DNA of 64,000 bases from [Clostridium] methylpentosum DSM 5476. Its GTDB lineage: Bacteria > Bacillota > Clostridia > Oscillospirales > Ruminococcaceae. A program made the translations under genes and the position numbers. The first letter of the stretch is position 1; each line of letters opens with the position of its first letter. The stretch spans positions 303,983 to 367,982 of the forward strand of contig EQ973339.1 in NCBI GenBank assembly GCA_000158655.1. The letters are read 5' to 3'. Below are positions 18,101-26,106 of the stretch, one piece after another. The notes below the pieces were generated by a model. It was not told the origin of the DNA and ran no database searches. It saw only the letters and a list, made by a program, of their open reading frames with translations.

Positions 18101-20619
18101 GCATGAACACGGAGATGAAACTGCGGAAGCACCAGCTTGATTTTGCTGCCCGTGTCATCTATACCGGGACGGGGCTTGCCGCACATGAGGTAGGCGCCGG
18201 AAAGACCGCTGCTTTAATTGCCGCCGGGATGTACCTCAAGAACCTGGGAGCGATCCACAAGGCGGTGTTTGTGGTTCCCAATCCCCTGGTGGGCCAGTGG
18301 GCAACAGAGTTCTACCGCTTTTTCCCCAATGCGAACCTTTTGGTATCCACCGCAGAGGATTTTACTCCCAAAAACCGCAACCGCTACATTTCTAAAATCG
18401 CCACCGGAGAATATGACGCAGTGATTCTGGCGCACAGCCAATTTGAGAAAATCCCAATCTCCACAGAGCGGCAGATTGCTATGCTGGAACGGCAGATCAA
18501 CGATATTGAAAATGCAATCCATGAAATCAAGAGCGAAAACGGCGAGAATTGGTCTGTCAAGCAGATGGTCATTTTCCGCAAAAATCTGGATGAGCGGCTG
18601 AAAAAGCTGTCTGCCGAGGAAAAGAAAGACGATCTGCTGACCTTTGAGCAGCTCGGCGTAGATATGATGATGGTGGACGAGGCGCACTTTTTCAAAAACT
18701 GCTTTGTCTTTACGAAGCTACGGAATGTGGCTGGTATTACAACCTCAAGCAGTCAACGCGCTTTTGATATGCTGCTCAAATGCCAGTATTTACAGGAAAC
18801 GAATCAGGGGCGCGGCGTAGTATTTGCGACCGGAACGCCAATCAGTAACTCGATTTCCGAACTGTTCGTCATGCAGCGGTATTTGCAGCCGCAGGAGTTG
18901 GAACGCTTCGGCTGGTCCTACTTCGATACCTGGATCGCCCATTTTGCAAAGAAAGCCTCTGTGCTGGAATTGAAGCCGGAGGGCGGCGGCTATCGGATGC
19001 GTGATCGCTTCGTCCGTTTCTACAATCTCCCTGAACTGATGGCTGTCTTTCGTGAGGTCGCTGACATCAAAACAGCGGATATGTTGGATATTCCCGGACT
19101 CCCGGCTGTTCGCACTGGTAAAGCGGAGATTGTTTCGGTGGAAGCCACACCTGCACAGCAGGCGATCATGGCCGATTTTATTCTGCGGGCGGAAGCAATC
19201 CGAACCGGCCGAGTGAAGCCGGAAGAAGATAATATGCTGAAGCTGACCGGTGAGGCCCGCCTGATGGCGATTGACCCGCGCCTGATTCGACCGGATGCGG
19301 ATGGTATAGGAAGTAAGTTGAGTGTCTGCATTGAGGATGTTTATCAGGTTTGGAAGGACACCGCCGCCTCTGCTTCCACGCAGCTTGTCTTTTGTGATGT
19401 TGGCACTCCCAAAGCCGGGAAATTCAATGTATATGATGAAATAAGAAATGTGCTGCTGGCAAAGGGTGTGCCGGAATCGGAGATAGCCTTTGTTCACGAC
19501 GCCACTTCTGAAGCACAGCGGCAGGAACTGTTCGAGCGTACCCGCCAAGGAAAAGTCCGTATCTTAATCGGCAGCACCAGCAAGCTGGGAACCGGCGTGA
19601 ATGTTCAGAATAAGGTAATCTCCATTGACCATCTGGACTGTCCGTGGAAGCCCTCTGACATTACACAGCGAAATGGACGTGGGGTACGGCAGGGCAACGA
19701 AAACCCTGAAATTATGATAAAGCAATTCGTAGCCAAAGGAACATTTGATGCGTATCTCTGGCAGATTCAGGAGCAGAAATTGCGCTATATCACGCAGATT
19801 CTCACCGGAAAACACATTGCCCGCTCTTGTGAGGATGTGGATGAAACCGTCCTGTCTGCCGCACAGTTCAAGGCGGCCGCTACCGACAATCCGATGGTCG
19901 CACAGAAGATGGAATTGGAAAACCGGGTCACGGAATTGAAAATTCTACGTGGTGCGTGGAGCAATGAACAGCTTGCTTTGGAACACAAGGTTAACTTGAC
20001 ATATCCATCCCGCATCCGGGAATATGAGCAGAAAATTGAGCGAGTCACGCAGGACATTTCTCTGTTGGGTCAGACCGAAGGCAAGGATTTCTCCATCGTG
20101 CTGGATGGAAAGCATTATACGGAGCGACCGGCAGCGGGCGAAGCATTTGCCCTTCTTTATCGGATGATAAGTGAAGGCCGTGGAAAAGATGAATATGAGT
20201 TTGAAGTTGGTTCGTATCGTGGCTTCTCTCTTTTCGTGAACTTCAATCCGTTTGAAAGGGATATTATTCTGCGGGGCGCTTTGCTGTATGGGACGGATAT
20301 AGGCAATTCCGGTCAGGGAACGATTACCCGTATCGAGAATCTTGCTGAACGGATTCCCAACTATCTTGAAGATGCACGGCGCGAATTGAAAGAAACACAA
20401 AAACAACTGGCGGTTGCCCAACAGCAGGTTGGACAGCCGTTTCTTTATGAGGAAGAATTGTCGGAAAAGGTTGCCCAACTCACGGAAATCAACACTAAGT
20501 TGGAGTTTGAATCATTACAGGAAAGCGAGGTGATTTTGGATGAAAACGGACAACGATCTGATGGCGAGGAAGATTGGGATTCTGAAAGAGTTCCTGCCTG
20601 CGCTTCTGCCGAAGTATAA
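12175..20619 (+). CDS. Giant polyvalent protein: ArdC-like, GNAT-like, DNA methyltransferase and SNF2-type helicase
   Basis: A 2814-residue protein of the type described as polyvalent proteins of phages and conjugative elements. Residues 1-230 resemble the ArdC N-terminal ssDNA-binding domain. Residues 249-372 are a low-complexity linker read across tnpV in another frame. A GNAT-like motif (EDYRRQGIATQML) lies near 1040-1052. An adenine-methyltransferase core follows (DPGMGTGNF near 1308, motif IV variant GNIPF near 1372). The helicase has GAGKT near 2007, DEAH near 2166 and the C-terminal motif QRNGRGVRQGN near 2500; the tail is coiled coil. Start is TTG at 12175 after AAGGAGGTCAGATACCG. Such proteins are thought to protect incoming DNA from restriction in the recipient. 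The motif IV change from NPPF/NPPY leaves methylation activity uncertain. Confidence 0.9.
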   Translation: MRNDERLRTIYEVMAPYIVRNEHNWRDYLAFASQFHKHSFDNILLVYAQDEDVSILATRKQWATIGRNLIPRAKGVAVCVYRNAKLTLDYLFDVSQTTGKEIHPTDWQLSDEMKTALTERLSYAHGFPKQDFPQALYAMASESVAENYNHFLQELKQETKGHLFTEIPAGGFEAQYIQLLTDSISYFIGKKCHLLDEEIQLSDGMATVSHFNTLPLVAHLGTVVTALSKGILLEVERNIKIINRERMAQHEQTEYQSEIQGAGRDDASRSANLQQQRSRSASGQVRPDGPGIPQRESPGAIYDFENGWQSDGDHAPGTGRGDREDRSPDAANAPAGAASADRGHHGADATPEQSETDGGGNRTPERSPDSPLTEEQPNTEVVPSAAPVGEPSEKDGSFSVPAEQPTRHFTDAEVRRNYEYILTSTNLYPPELHSAVRSVLSEPPLNPDWSDKGRQIAALFTPYGDREYQGDFLYRTRLHGEDGISFFFDEGYTYIPWNGLAFLLDAMIEDGDYPNPVVEEQPDPIGDYNIPDEVDEMGGPHRQMTIGEADFDYVLDAVAYEAGETVVEPVKPQAIVQMENDTPAAGDEPASVPDENPPVVVEAPETALPTDTAEQPTPPPVKGNTTAHKNFRRFQELFPEIVSGQYEYLRLEAGEAYYPLVIHHKYGSHYCMEHYYMQNGDRMYDPYMDFQIDKEAGTLRAFSYENSGIGVYNEADPDDPAYEKAINGFNSFFATWLNNIRSQGYEPVRASMMVNDEEVDVDLRPAAEAVPVVEEEQPEQLSLLSLEKSTEDLLVERVMQRGPLTAGKKEQIYEFAQTHPTGSEFTTFLKKLYGYEGFFGDDMGVKYAMFNSEGVTIEWQDEQGETQETKLSWARAAGVVQRLVDEGRYLETPVVSLPEPETDEPLEGETEPYDYSFEYGLLGRLKADCEYFLSEGHQHEKHLWAGSIHAQIAKMRELYDLLPEKPEGITKEIIDDYETRMAPWEHDEAEETQILDEALDAHHGQIDMLMQAVRGELTVGTIRYSIFEGRPHISMIEVLEDYRRQGIATQMLRYLQGQYPNEEIVWGYLTEDGSALYQAVVDEQPNPDYLRVQNDLEDITREFDAYVRRLDGGAILSPQEAADMDDLEDTQYRLEKELEELRPIRAFVRMGDGTAAEAPAVMDEATPTDLAPFREPPAAPQVATHNFRFSEDYDLYPSGAKTKYKNNVMAIKLLKQIELEKRTATPEEQIILARYVGWGGLANAFSSTASGWENEYQELKSLLTDVEYKAAMNSTITAYYTEPDLIRHIYRALERFGFEGGPDRKILDPGMGTGNFYSVLPEQFQGSKLFGVELDSITGRIAKQLYPDADISIMGYEATKFEDNSFDVILGNIPFNSVKIHDRRYNDLNPYIHDYFFIKSLDLAKPGGIIAFITSKGIMDRKDESLREYIARRAEFIGAIRLPNTAFKPLAGTDVTADVVFLKKRVQPIELDRANLPSWIETDLDRSKWIAYNRYFKDNPEMLMGEMVSSRNMYGNEDGTACVAPEDFDLNQHLTQAVDSLYARFTAESDEEIEADEPEESNTEYEDAPAGTKNFTYVVRNGEIFFCEKDKLIPQPYTGMKAERIKGLCEIRTALLEVINIQSHEYDPVDLQKVQDTLNQVYDRFVAKYGAINNKGNILAFSDDDQFPLLRSIEDERKDKTGWDKSAIFTKATIRPFRQVNHADTAEDALQICLNHKLRVDLPYMSFLTGKAPQELVQELDTRIYLNPQKYYGNPLEGWELAEEYLSGHVRDKLLYARQKAAEEPELFAQNVEALEEVQPEPLTPADIEVNMGAIWVPIEYYRQFMYETFQTSGYEKVIEGGDNRHRIDIEYFSYTTTWRVTNKNAEPDSIMVNQTFGTKRKNAYEIFEDCLNMQSTTVRDRQEYINEKGNKSVKYVVNAQETMIARAKQQQIQEAFASWVWKEPERRDRLLRIYNETFNTVRPREFDGSHLVFPGMNTEMKLRKHQLDFAARVIYTGTGLAAHEVGAGKTAALIAAGMYLKNLGAIHKAVFVVPNPLVGQWATEFYRFFPNANLLVSTAEDFTPKNRNRYISKIATGEYDAVILAHSQFEKIPISTERQIAMLERQINDIENAIHEIKSENGENWSVKQMVIFRKNLDERLKKLSAEEKKDDLLTFEQLGVDMMMVDEAHFFKNCFVFTKLRNVAGITTSSSQRAFDMLLKCQYLQETNQGRGVVFATGTPISNSISELFVMQRYLQPQELERFGWSYFDTWIAHFAKKASVLELKPEGGGYRMRDRFVRFYNLPELMAVFREVADIKTADMLDIPGLPAVRTGKAEIVSVEATPAQQAIMADFILRAEAIRTGRVKPEEDNMLKLTGEARLMAIDPRLIRPDADGIGSKLSVCIEDVYQVWKDTAASASTQLVFCDVGTPKAGKFNVYDEIRNVLLAKGVPESEIAFVHDATSEAQRQELFERTRQGKVRILIGSTSKLGTGVNVQNKVISIDHLDCPWKPSDITQRNGRGVRQGNENPEIMIKQFVAKGTFDAYLWQIQEQKLRYITQILTGKHIARSCEDVDETVLSAAQFKAAATDNPMVAQKMELENRVTELKILRGAWSNEQLALEHKVNLTYPSRIREYEQKIERVTQDISLLGQTEGKDFSIVLDGKHYTERPAAGEAFALLYRMISEGRGKDEYEFEVGSYRGFSLFVNFNPFERDIILRGALLYGTDIGNSGQGTITRIENLAERIPNYLEDARRELKETQKQLAVAQQQVGQPFLYEEELSEKVAQLTEINTKLEFESLQESEVILDENGQRSDGEEDWDSERVPACASAEV
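12923..13291 (+). CDS. tnpV: TnpV-family protein nested in another frame of the giant gene
   Basis: A 122-residue frame, +1 relative to the giant gene and entirely inside it. It reads as a TnpV protein, a small helical family found on Firmicutes conjugative transposons: a beta-hairpin start (YREQDGMMLPDLQI), the PLGRYGRMALEYL motif, and a helical end (TRHLNSLKLMAEETVLQS). The ATG follows AAAGGA by nine bases, and an intrinsic terminator lies 50 bases after the stop, so it carries the signals of a free-standing gene. The giant protein's own reading here is R/G/D/S/P-rich and looks unstructured. TnpV function is unknown. A shadow frame is unlikely because the family pattern runs end to end. Confidence 0.8.
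   Translation: MSKPNINLKYREQDGMMLPDLQISNSSEADQPLGRYGRMALEYLRENHPERFTTLKMDGSLMEIMHRVQDEATEKIEALTQQMLQQEPLPQTEGIMERTRHLNSLKLMAEETVLQSVVLIPR
13341..13369 (+). terminator. Intrinsic terminator inside the giant open reading frame
   Basis: AGAGCCGTC (13341-13349) and GACGGCTCT (13357-13365) form a perfect 9-bp stem with loop TGAAAAG and T-tract to 13369. It sits 50 bases after the nested tnpV stop and would attenuate transcription of the remaining 7.2 kb of the giant gene. Confidence 0.75.
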
Positions 20620-20830
20620 GATCATGCTGCTGGAGGCATTCAGCCCCCACGATCTTCTCACGGCGTATATCAAAAACACTCTGGCTGGCTATCCCCGTCT
20701 GGAAGATCAGAACTTGGACGGCCTGACGCTGGAACTGCTGTACCCCACCGACGAGGCGGCAGAACACTGTATCAAAGAGTTCCTTGCTCTGCGCCTGGAC
20801 GATGACAACGAGCATGAGCTGGAGCAGTGA
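20540..20830 (+). CDS. Small acidic helical protein overlapping the end of the giant gene
   Basis: A 96-residue protein of unknown function. It overlaps the last 80 bases of the giant gene in another frame and starts at an ATG preceded by GAGGTG, so translation is probably coupled. It is helical with an acidic end (LRLDDDNEHELEQ). The middle (LLTAYIKNTLAGYPRLEDQ) gives no domain I recognise. Its tail resembles, but does not match, the D-hydrophobic-E-hydrophobic ending on other proteins of the element. Confidence 0.7.
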   Translation: MKTDNDLMARKIGILKEFLPALLPKYKIMLLEAFSPHDLLTAYIKNTLAGYPRLEDQNLDGLTLELLYPTDEAAEHCIKEFLALRLDDDNEHELEQ

Positions 20831-20846
20831 TGTGAGGTGGTGATAT

Positions 20847-21941
20847 ATGGGCGAGAAACATTCGGCTGTCGGCTATCTCTTTCGAGAAGGTGCTTTTTTG
20901 CCAGCCCAAGAAACAAAGCCGGTCCGCAATGAGTTTGGCCTGGACCTGTTTCAGCATAGAGGCTCCGTTTATGAAGGAAAAACCGGACTGCAATTCTGCT
21001 CTCTCCAGCAGGCGGAGGACTTGGGCGGTTTCGTTGAGAAGCATGGCGGTATTGAAAAAGTCCAAAAGCTGATTGCAGACAGTTTGGAGCGCACCGGTCT
21101 TTCTCCACGCTATACCCGACCGGATGAAAAGAAAAAGGACATCTTTCCGCCCAAGGAAAAAGACGAGAACCGGGTCTTTGCCAAAGACCTGATGGGCAAC
21201 AAGCACTACTACTACCGCTTCTACAACGAAAACGGCATTGAACTCTACACAATGGAGAAGAAACGGGAGTTCTTCCAAACAGTTTATATTCCATGTGACG
21301 GGTTTATGGTGGGCATTGACCAGCGGCACCGGCTTGAGGAAGTCCTGAAATGGCTGCCCACGCTGGAGCATGGCATCCGGGGTGAGATCGAGAGGGTTTT
21401 CAATCAGAGTATGGAAGCCCCGGACCGGTGGGCTGATCTGGGATTTGCCAATCTGCTTGGACGGTATGAGGAAGCAAAAGCCCACAATGCCCGCATTGCT
21501 GCGGAACGGCAGCGGCAAGCTAATGAAAGGCGGGCGCAGCAAGACGCCCGTGAACAGCAGTTGGCACAAGAACGACAGGCCCGTTACGATTCCGCCATCC
21601 GTGAGGCCGAAGGAAATATTATGGCGGGAAAGGAGGTGATAAACCGGGAGATCAACGGCAAATCTCTCATTATGCAGCTCTTTCGTGAGCATGAAATTCC
21701 TGTTCCTCTCAAAACACAGGGCTGGATTATCAATTCGCTTCACAGTATCCGGTACGACCCCCAAATTGGAGAATGGAACTACCGCTATTTCAAAGGCAGC
21801 CGGAACAGCACCAAAATGTTTGACCTGCTTTCCAAACTGTCCGCTGCGATTCAGACCCAACAGCAGTTTGAAGAACATGGGGCGTCCCCGCCGGACAGCC
21901 CTGTATTGGACTGTGAGGAAGAACAGGATATGGAACTGTAA
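20847..21941 (+). CDS. Conserved element protein with coiled coil and DMEL tail
   Basis: A 364-residue soluble protein with no family I can name. Residues 1-110 look globular (GYLFREGAFLPAQ). A second globular part spans about 115-215. Residues 220-265 are a Gln/Arg/Ala-rich coiled coil (AERQRQANERRAQQDAREQQ). The end is acidic and closes with DMEL. The ATG at 20847 follows GAGGTGGTG. It is the first of several neighbours with the acidic D-x-E-hydrophobic ending, which is the best clue to its role as one of a co-sorted group. Confidence 0.75.
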   Translation: MGEKHSAVGYLFREGAFLPAQETKPVRNEFGLDLFQHRGSVYEGKTGLQFCSLQQAEDLGGFVEKHGGIEKVQKLIADSLERTGLSPRYTRPDEKKKDIFPPKEKDENRVFAKDLMGNKHYYYRFYNENGIELYTMEKKREFFQTVYIPCDGFMVGIDQRHRLEEVLKWLPTLEHGIRGEIERVFNQSMEAPDRWADLGFANLLGRYEEAKAHNARIAAERQRQANERRAQQDAREQQLAQERQARYDSAIREAEGNIMAGKEVINREINGKSLIMQLFREHEIPVPLKTQGWIINSLHSIRYDPQIGEWNYRYFKGSRNSTKMFDLLSKLSAAIQTQQQFEEHGASPPDSPVLDCEEEQDMEL

Positions 21942-21965
21942 ATCTGGTTTTTGAAAGGAGCCAAT

Positions 21966-22061
21966 ATGAAAAAAGCAATTTTGAGCGTATCCGCTGCCGC
22001 CGCCATGATTGGCGGCCTTTTCTATTTTGGCTGGTATCGCAACCGCCACGGCGCCAACTAA
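21966..22061 (+). CDS. 31-residue single-pass membrane peptide
   Basis: A very short gene that standard cut-offs miss: ATG after GAAAGGAGCCAAT, 31 codons, stop at 22059-22061. The peptide is MKKAILSVSAAAAMIGGLFY plus WYRN-type basic residues, that is one hydrophobic helix with a basic start and end. It fits the gap between two coupled genes exactly. A similar 30-residue membrane peptide is encoded at 39525. The role is unknown; small bitopic peptides often tune a larger membrane complex. Confidence 0.65.
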   Translation: MKKAILSVSAAAAMIGGLFYFGWYRNRHGAN

Positions 22062-22095
22062 GCGAATCGACCTGTCTGGAGGGAGGTGAAGCGAT

Positions 22096-22989
22096 ATGCC
22101 GATGACAGCGACAATGGCGCCCTACACCCTTTTCATACTGGATGATGATACCCCTCTGAACCCTCGTGAGGATCACGACTGCCTGGGAAAAATGGTCTGC
22201 TGGCATAGCAGATACAGCCTGGGCGAGAAGCACGATTATGATGAGCCAAGCGATTTCCTGCGGAACCTGCTGTTTTCTGAATATTCCAGCGGCCATGACC
22301 GGAACAATCCGGTTTTTGCATTTCTCAAATCTGGCAAGGCCAAAGATGCCCGATTGGAATACAACCGCTCCACGCGGGAGTGGGAATTGCGGGAGAATCA
22401 GCACTGGAGTTCAGACAGCGATTGGCATGTGTCCTCCAGCTATGCGGCCTCGTTGAAAGATGAAGTCCCGGACTGGTTTTTGGATGATTGCCTTTCTGCC
22501 CTCACTACCGGCGAACTGTTTTCGCTGGTAGAACAAATGGATGGCATGGTGATTCTTCCGCTTTACCTGTACGATCACAGCGGGATCACCATGAACACCT
22601 GCAGCTTTTCTTGCCCGTGGGATTCCGGTCAGATTGGCTGGATCTACGCAGATAAAGCGATGATCGAGCAGGAACACGGGAAAATCACCCCTGAAATATT
22701 GGAACAGGTTCGTCAAACCCTGGAAGCCGAAGTCAAGGAGTACGATTACTACCTGACCAACCAGTGCTATGGCTTCCAGCTTTTCAAGGAAGATGTGGAG
22801 GTGGATAGCTGCTGGGGATTCCTGGGGGAAATCCGGGATGTTCAGGATGCTGTAAAGGAGCATCTGCCGGAGGACTGCAACCCGGCAATCGTTGAATCGC
22901 TCCAATTTCAGTATGAGGAACTGGACATCGACGAGTATTTGGAGCGATTGCAGGAAGAAACGGAGGGATTAGACTGTGAGCCTGGATAA
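22096..22989 (+). CDS. Conserved hypothetical protein of the element
   Basis: A 297-residue soluble, acidic protein without a domain I recognise. It is rich in Trp, Tyr and Asp (HWSSDSDWHVSS, CWGFLGEIRDVQDAV) and shows no signal peptide or membrane helix. Start is ATG at 22096 after GGGAGGTGAAGCGAT. It overlaps the next gene by 14 bases, and the order with the following proteins (DUF4314, Toprim) is typical of Clostridia conjugative elements. It could be an anti-defence or regulatory accessory protein; nothing in the sequence decides this. Confidence 0.7.
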   Translation: MPMTATMAPYTLFILDDDTPLNPREDHDCLGKMVCWHSRYSLGEKHDYDEPSDFLRNLLFSEYSSGHDRNNPVFAFLKSGKAKDARLEYNRSTREWELRENQHWSSDSDWHVSSSYAASLKDEVPDWFLDDCLSALTTGELFSLVEQMDGMVILPLYLYDHSGITMNTCSFSCPWDSGQIGWIYADKAMIEQEHGKITPEILEQVRQTLEAEVKEYDYYLTNQCYGFQLFKEDVEVDSCWGFLGEIRDVQDAVKEHLPEDCNPAIVESLQFQYEELDIDEYLERLQEETEGLDCEPG

Positions 22990-23563
22990 CACAGTGAATG
23001 TTTTCATCCTGTATGGCTGCACCTTGAGCAAGGAGCGAAGTTCCATGCGAATCGTGGCCGCCACTACGGATGAAGAAATGCTGCATACCATCATCGGCGC
23101 CCAAATCCTCGGCGGCACAATGGACTACCGGGGCTTCAGCAATATGAAGGGCTTTGAACAGTTCCGGGCGGCCTGCAGTGCCGGTGATGTTCAGTATAGC
23201 AATCTGGACTATGGCTTTGTGGAGCAGACGGAAAATCTGATGCTCCCGGACTGTGCAAAGGAGCCGCAGTTTGAGAAAGCATATCGGCTGCTGAACCTGT
23301 CCGACCATGAGTTCAATGCCATCCGCAATGGTTCTCTGGAGAGCCTAGGCGAAGATCGCACCCGTTTGATTCTGGATAAGGCGCTGTCATGGGCGGCACA
23401 GAACTATGCCGGATGGGACTTATACCGCCATTTGAGAGATGAACTCGGCATGAGCAACGAGGAAATCGGAAAAACCGGATTTGACCTGGATGAGTTCTAT
23501 GAGGTCGAAGCGGCGGACTCTGCGGAGTATGAAGTGGAGGCTGACTATGGCGAAGAACTTTGA
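22976..23563 (+). CDS. Acidic conserved hypothetical protein ending EEL
   Basis: A 195-residue soluble protein, start GTG at 22976 inside the preceding gene. It has no domain I can name. The C-terminal 40 residues are strongly acidic (EVEAADSAEYEVEADYGEEL) and end in a hydrophobic residue after Glu, a looser version of the shared tail. It overlaps the next gene by 17 bases and is therefore part of a tightly coupled translation unit. Confidence 0.7.
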   Translation: MSLDNTVNVFILYGCTLSKERSSMRIVAATTDEEMLHTIIGAQILGGTMDYRGFSNMKGFEQFRAACSAGDVQYSNLDYGFVEQTENLMLPDCAKEPQFEKAYRLLNLSDHEFNAIRNGSLESLGEDRTRLILDKALSWAAQNYAGWDLYRHLRDELGMSNEEIGKTGFDLDEFYEVEAADSAEYEVEADYGEEL

Positions 23564-24137
23564 TTCTTCTGCTCTGCCGGGACATTGCTATGCAGTTCTT
23601 CCCGGTTCCGGGCAGCTCATAGAGGTCAGGCGCGGCGAAAAGGGCTACTATCCCTGTGCCTACTCCACCAGCGACCGTGAGTATAACAAGGTTCTGGCAA
23701 ATTACTTCAATGCCCATGAGGGCATTTCAAAGGCACAGGCGGCAGCTATGTTGGCCGGTTCCATGTTTGGCTGGAATGTTCCTGCTGCCGATCCTGCCTG
23801 TTACGATGCAGAAGGCATCCCGATCCAACCGGGAGAAAAGAAAGCGCCCACCAGATCGCCGGAATATCAGTACGAGCAGGCAAAGCTCATCCGGCAGAAC
23901 TACCAGCCCGGAACCAAGGTTGTGCTGGATGAAAAGATGGAAGATCCCTACCGTGAAATGCCTGCGGGACTGACCGGCATCGTAGATTCCGTTGACGATC
24001 TGGGGCAAATTCATTGCCATCGGGAGAATGGTTCTTCGCTGGCGCTTATTCCGGGCGTTGACCATTTTCATCAGGATATGACTCAGGAGCCTGTGATTGA
24101 GAGCAGCGAAGAACAGGAGCCTGATTTGGAATTGTGA
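23547..24137 (+). CDS. DUF4314-domain protein with DLEL tail
   Basis: A 196-residue protein. The C-terminal part (about 115-175, GTKVVLDEKMEDPYREMP to LIPGVDHFH) matches the DUF4314 pattern, a small SH3-like beta domain of unknown role common in conjugative elements. The N-terminal part (1-80) is a separate globular unit. The start is ATG at 23547 after GGAGGCTGACT; the longer frame has no signal. The end is acidic and closes with EPDLEL, one of the clearest cases of the shared tail. Confidence 0.8.
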   Translation: MAKNFDSSALPGHCYAVLPGSGQLIEVRRGEKGYYPCAYSTSDREYNKVLANYFNAHEGISKAQAAAMLAGSMFGWNVPAADPACYDAEGIPIQPGEKKAPTRSPEYQYEQAKLIRQNYQPGTKVVLDEKMEDPYREMPAGLTGIVDSVDDLGQIHCHRENGSSLALIPGVDHFHQDMTQEPVIESSEEQEPDLEL

Positions 24138-24148
24138 GGTGATGTGAT

Positions 24149-25207
24149 ATGAGCAGAAGCGCCGCTGCGTATCAGAAATTTACCGAGGATGAGATTAGGA
24201 AGGCAAACAGCGTGGATATTCTGTCCCTGGCCCGTGGCTATGGATATGAGCCGGAAAAGGCAGGTCGCAAAGCTGTCCACATGAAGCACAGCGGCGGGCT
24301 TTACATCTTCCCCGAAAACAATCGCTTTTTCCAATGGACGGGTCCTGATGATGGAGTCAAAGGCGGCGCCATTGATTTTGTCATGCGGGAAGAAAACCTG
24401 TCCTTCCCCGAAGCGGTGGGCAAGCTGATCGGCAAGGAGTTCTCTCCATCCGTAAAGCAGGTGGTTCCCTATGAGGAAAAAGAACGGGAGCCGCTGGTGC
24501 TGCCCGAAAAGGCAGACAACATGAAGCGGGCCTATTGGTATCTGGTTTCTGTCCGAGGTATCAGCCCTAAAATCGTAAGCCACTTTATGAATCGGAAGAT
24601 GATTTATCAGGAAAAGAAGTATGGCAACTGCGTGTTTGTAGGCTACGATGCGGAAGGAACCGCCCGGTACTGCTCCATGCGGGCGGCCAGAGATAACAGC
24701 TCCTTCAAAATGGATGCGACCGGCTCTGATAAAAGCTACCCCTTCTTCCACGAGGGCAAAACCGATCTGCTGATCGTCACCGAGGCGCCCATCGACCTGA
24801 TGAGCCATGCTTCTATTGCCGCTGACTTTTATGGGCGTGACTGGATGCAAGATCACCGTATCTCTACCGGTTGCCTTTGGAATGGAGCCATTGACCGTTA
24901 TCTGGAAGGCCATCCGCAGGTCAAGCGACTGGTGTTTGCAGTGGACAATGACTATCTGGCCTGTGACAAGAATGGGCAACTGCGAAATTGGGGGCAGCTT
25001 ACAGCGGCAAAATGGATGAAGGCATACACCGAAAAGGGATATGCCTGCGCGGTTCATGTGCCGCATTTGAATGACTTTAACACCGACCTGGTGGAAATGC
25101 GGAAGGGGCGTTCTGTGGAGGATTTAGACCGTCAGCGTATGGCGAAGCTGGAAACCGCATTTGAACAGAGCGCCGAGGAAGAACCGGAACAAGGTATGGA
25201 GGTGTAA
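24149..25207 (+). CDS. DUF3991/Toprim primase-like protein
   Basis: A 352-residue protein of the DUF3991-Toprim type found on conjugative elements. The N-terminal DnaG-like zinc-finger region lacks Cys residues but keeps the layout (GGAIDFVMREENLSFPEAVG, about 72-91). The Toprim core has the metal-binding Glu in VTEAPIDLM (about 210) and the Asp pair in VFAVDNDY (about 264-270). Such proteins are thought to prime complementary-strand synthesis on transferred ssDNA, though catalysis has seldom been tested. The end is EQGMEV, the shared tail. Start ATG after GAGGTGATGTGAT. Confidence 0.88.
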   Translation: MSRSAAAYQKFTEDEIRKANSVDILSLARGYGYEPEKAGRKAVHMKHSGGLYIFPENNRFFQWTGPDDGVKGGAIDFVMREENLSFPEAVGKLIGKEFSPSVKQVVPYEEKEREPLVLPEKADNMKRAYWYLVSVRGISPKIVSHFMNRKMIYQEKKYGNCVFVGYDAEGTARYCSMRAARDNSSFKMDATGSDKSYPFFHEGKTDLLIVTEAPIDLMSHASIAADFYGRDWMQDHRISTGCLWNGAIDRYLEGHPQVKRLVFAVDNDYLACDKNGQLRNWGQLTAAKWMKAYTEKGYACAVHVPHLNDFNTDLVEMRKGRSVEDLDRQRMAKLETAFEQSAEEEPEQGMEV

Positions 25208-25209
25208 AA

Positions 25210-26106
25210 TTGGCAAAAATCAGAACCTTTGAATTGGATCGCTGGAGTGAGCCGGATGAAAAGCGGCGTGTCCGGCACATCGGCATGGCCGACGCAAAAG
25301 AAACCTTTGACAGACTGCAAACGCATCTGGAACTGAAAGGTCTGCTCCCGGATGAGTATTTCCTGTTCTCCGATGAACTGACGGGCGAGCTGCCTGAATT
25401 TGACCAGGCGCTCTGTATTCCCAATTTTGGGGCCAGCGAAGGTATCTATCTGGACATTTCCCTGGCCTGCCGCGACAAAGATGGCAAGCGCTATTTTCAA
25501 AACTTTGCTACCGGCAAGACATTGGGAGAAACTGCGGACGACTATTACAGGATGTTCCGCATTGCTGCCGAATGTTCCCTGATGCTCAATGGCCGTGGAA
25601 ATACCTATGAACAGAAAAAAGTGGACATCGTTCTGACCGAGCAAGAAGCAGAGGCCGTGGGGACTGTGGTGGATATGGAACTCTGCGGCCACCATCCGCC
25701 GGAGGCCGAGGCAATTTTGAACTCTGCGCTGGAGAAGATCGACCGGATTGCCTTTGCAAAAGTCCAGACCATCACCTGTCACGGGAAAGACAATTACTCT
25801 CTCTGGTCTGCGGAAATCCCCAAAGATATGCTGCACTCCATCCTGCACGAAGCCTGCGAACGGGTTGGAACCTTGGATGAACTGATGGACGCAATGAACC
25901 CGAAGGACGGGTATGAAATGCGGCTGTTCATTCAGACACCGGGACGGCAGTTTGCGTTCTACCGTATCCCTGAACGGCTCTCCAATCTGGAGGACTACGC
26001 CAATGAGGGCTGCTCTGTCCGAGGAACAAAGGACGAAATCATGGCGGAGATTTTTACCGAGTGGGCGCCCGCCCAAGAAGATCTGGAAGATGACTTTGAA
26101 CTGTGA
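25210..26106 (+). CDS. Conserved hypothetical protein with DFEL tail
   Basis: A 298-residue soluble protein with no domain I can name; similar proteins occur beside the Toprim gene in related elements. It begins at TTG 25210 (GGAGG upstream), two bases after the Toprim stop, so it is co-translated. Composition is ordinary in the middle and acidic at the end, closing with LEDDFEL. A role beside the primase in the recipient or in replication is an inference from position only. Confidence 0.7.
   Translation: MAKIRTFELDRWSEPDEKRRVRHIGMADAKETFDRLQTHLELKGLLPDEYFLFSDELTGELPEFDQALCIPNFGASEGIYLDISLACRDKDGKRYFQNFATGKTLGETADDYYRMFRIAAECSLMLNGRGNTYEQKKVDIVLTEQEAEAVGTVVDMELCGHHPPEAEAILNSALEKIDRIAFAKVQTITCHGKDNYSLWSAEIPKDMLHSILHEACERVGTLDELMDAMNPKDGYEMRLFIQTPGRQFAFYRIPERLSNLEDYANEGCSVRGTKDEIMAEIFTEWAPAQEDLEDDFEL

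Noticed and set aside
20772-22049. A 425-codon minus-strand open frame.
   Set aside because: It is a shadow of the gene at 20847-21941, whose start, ribosome site and coupling are normal.
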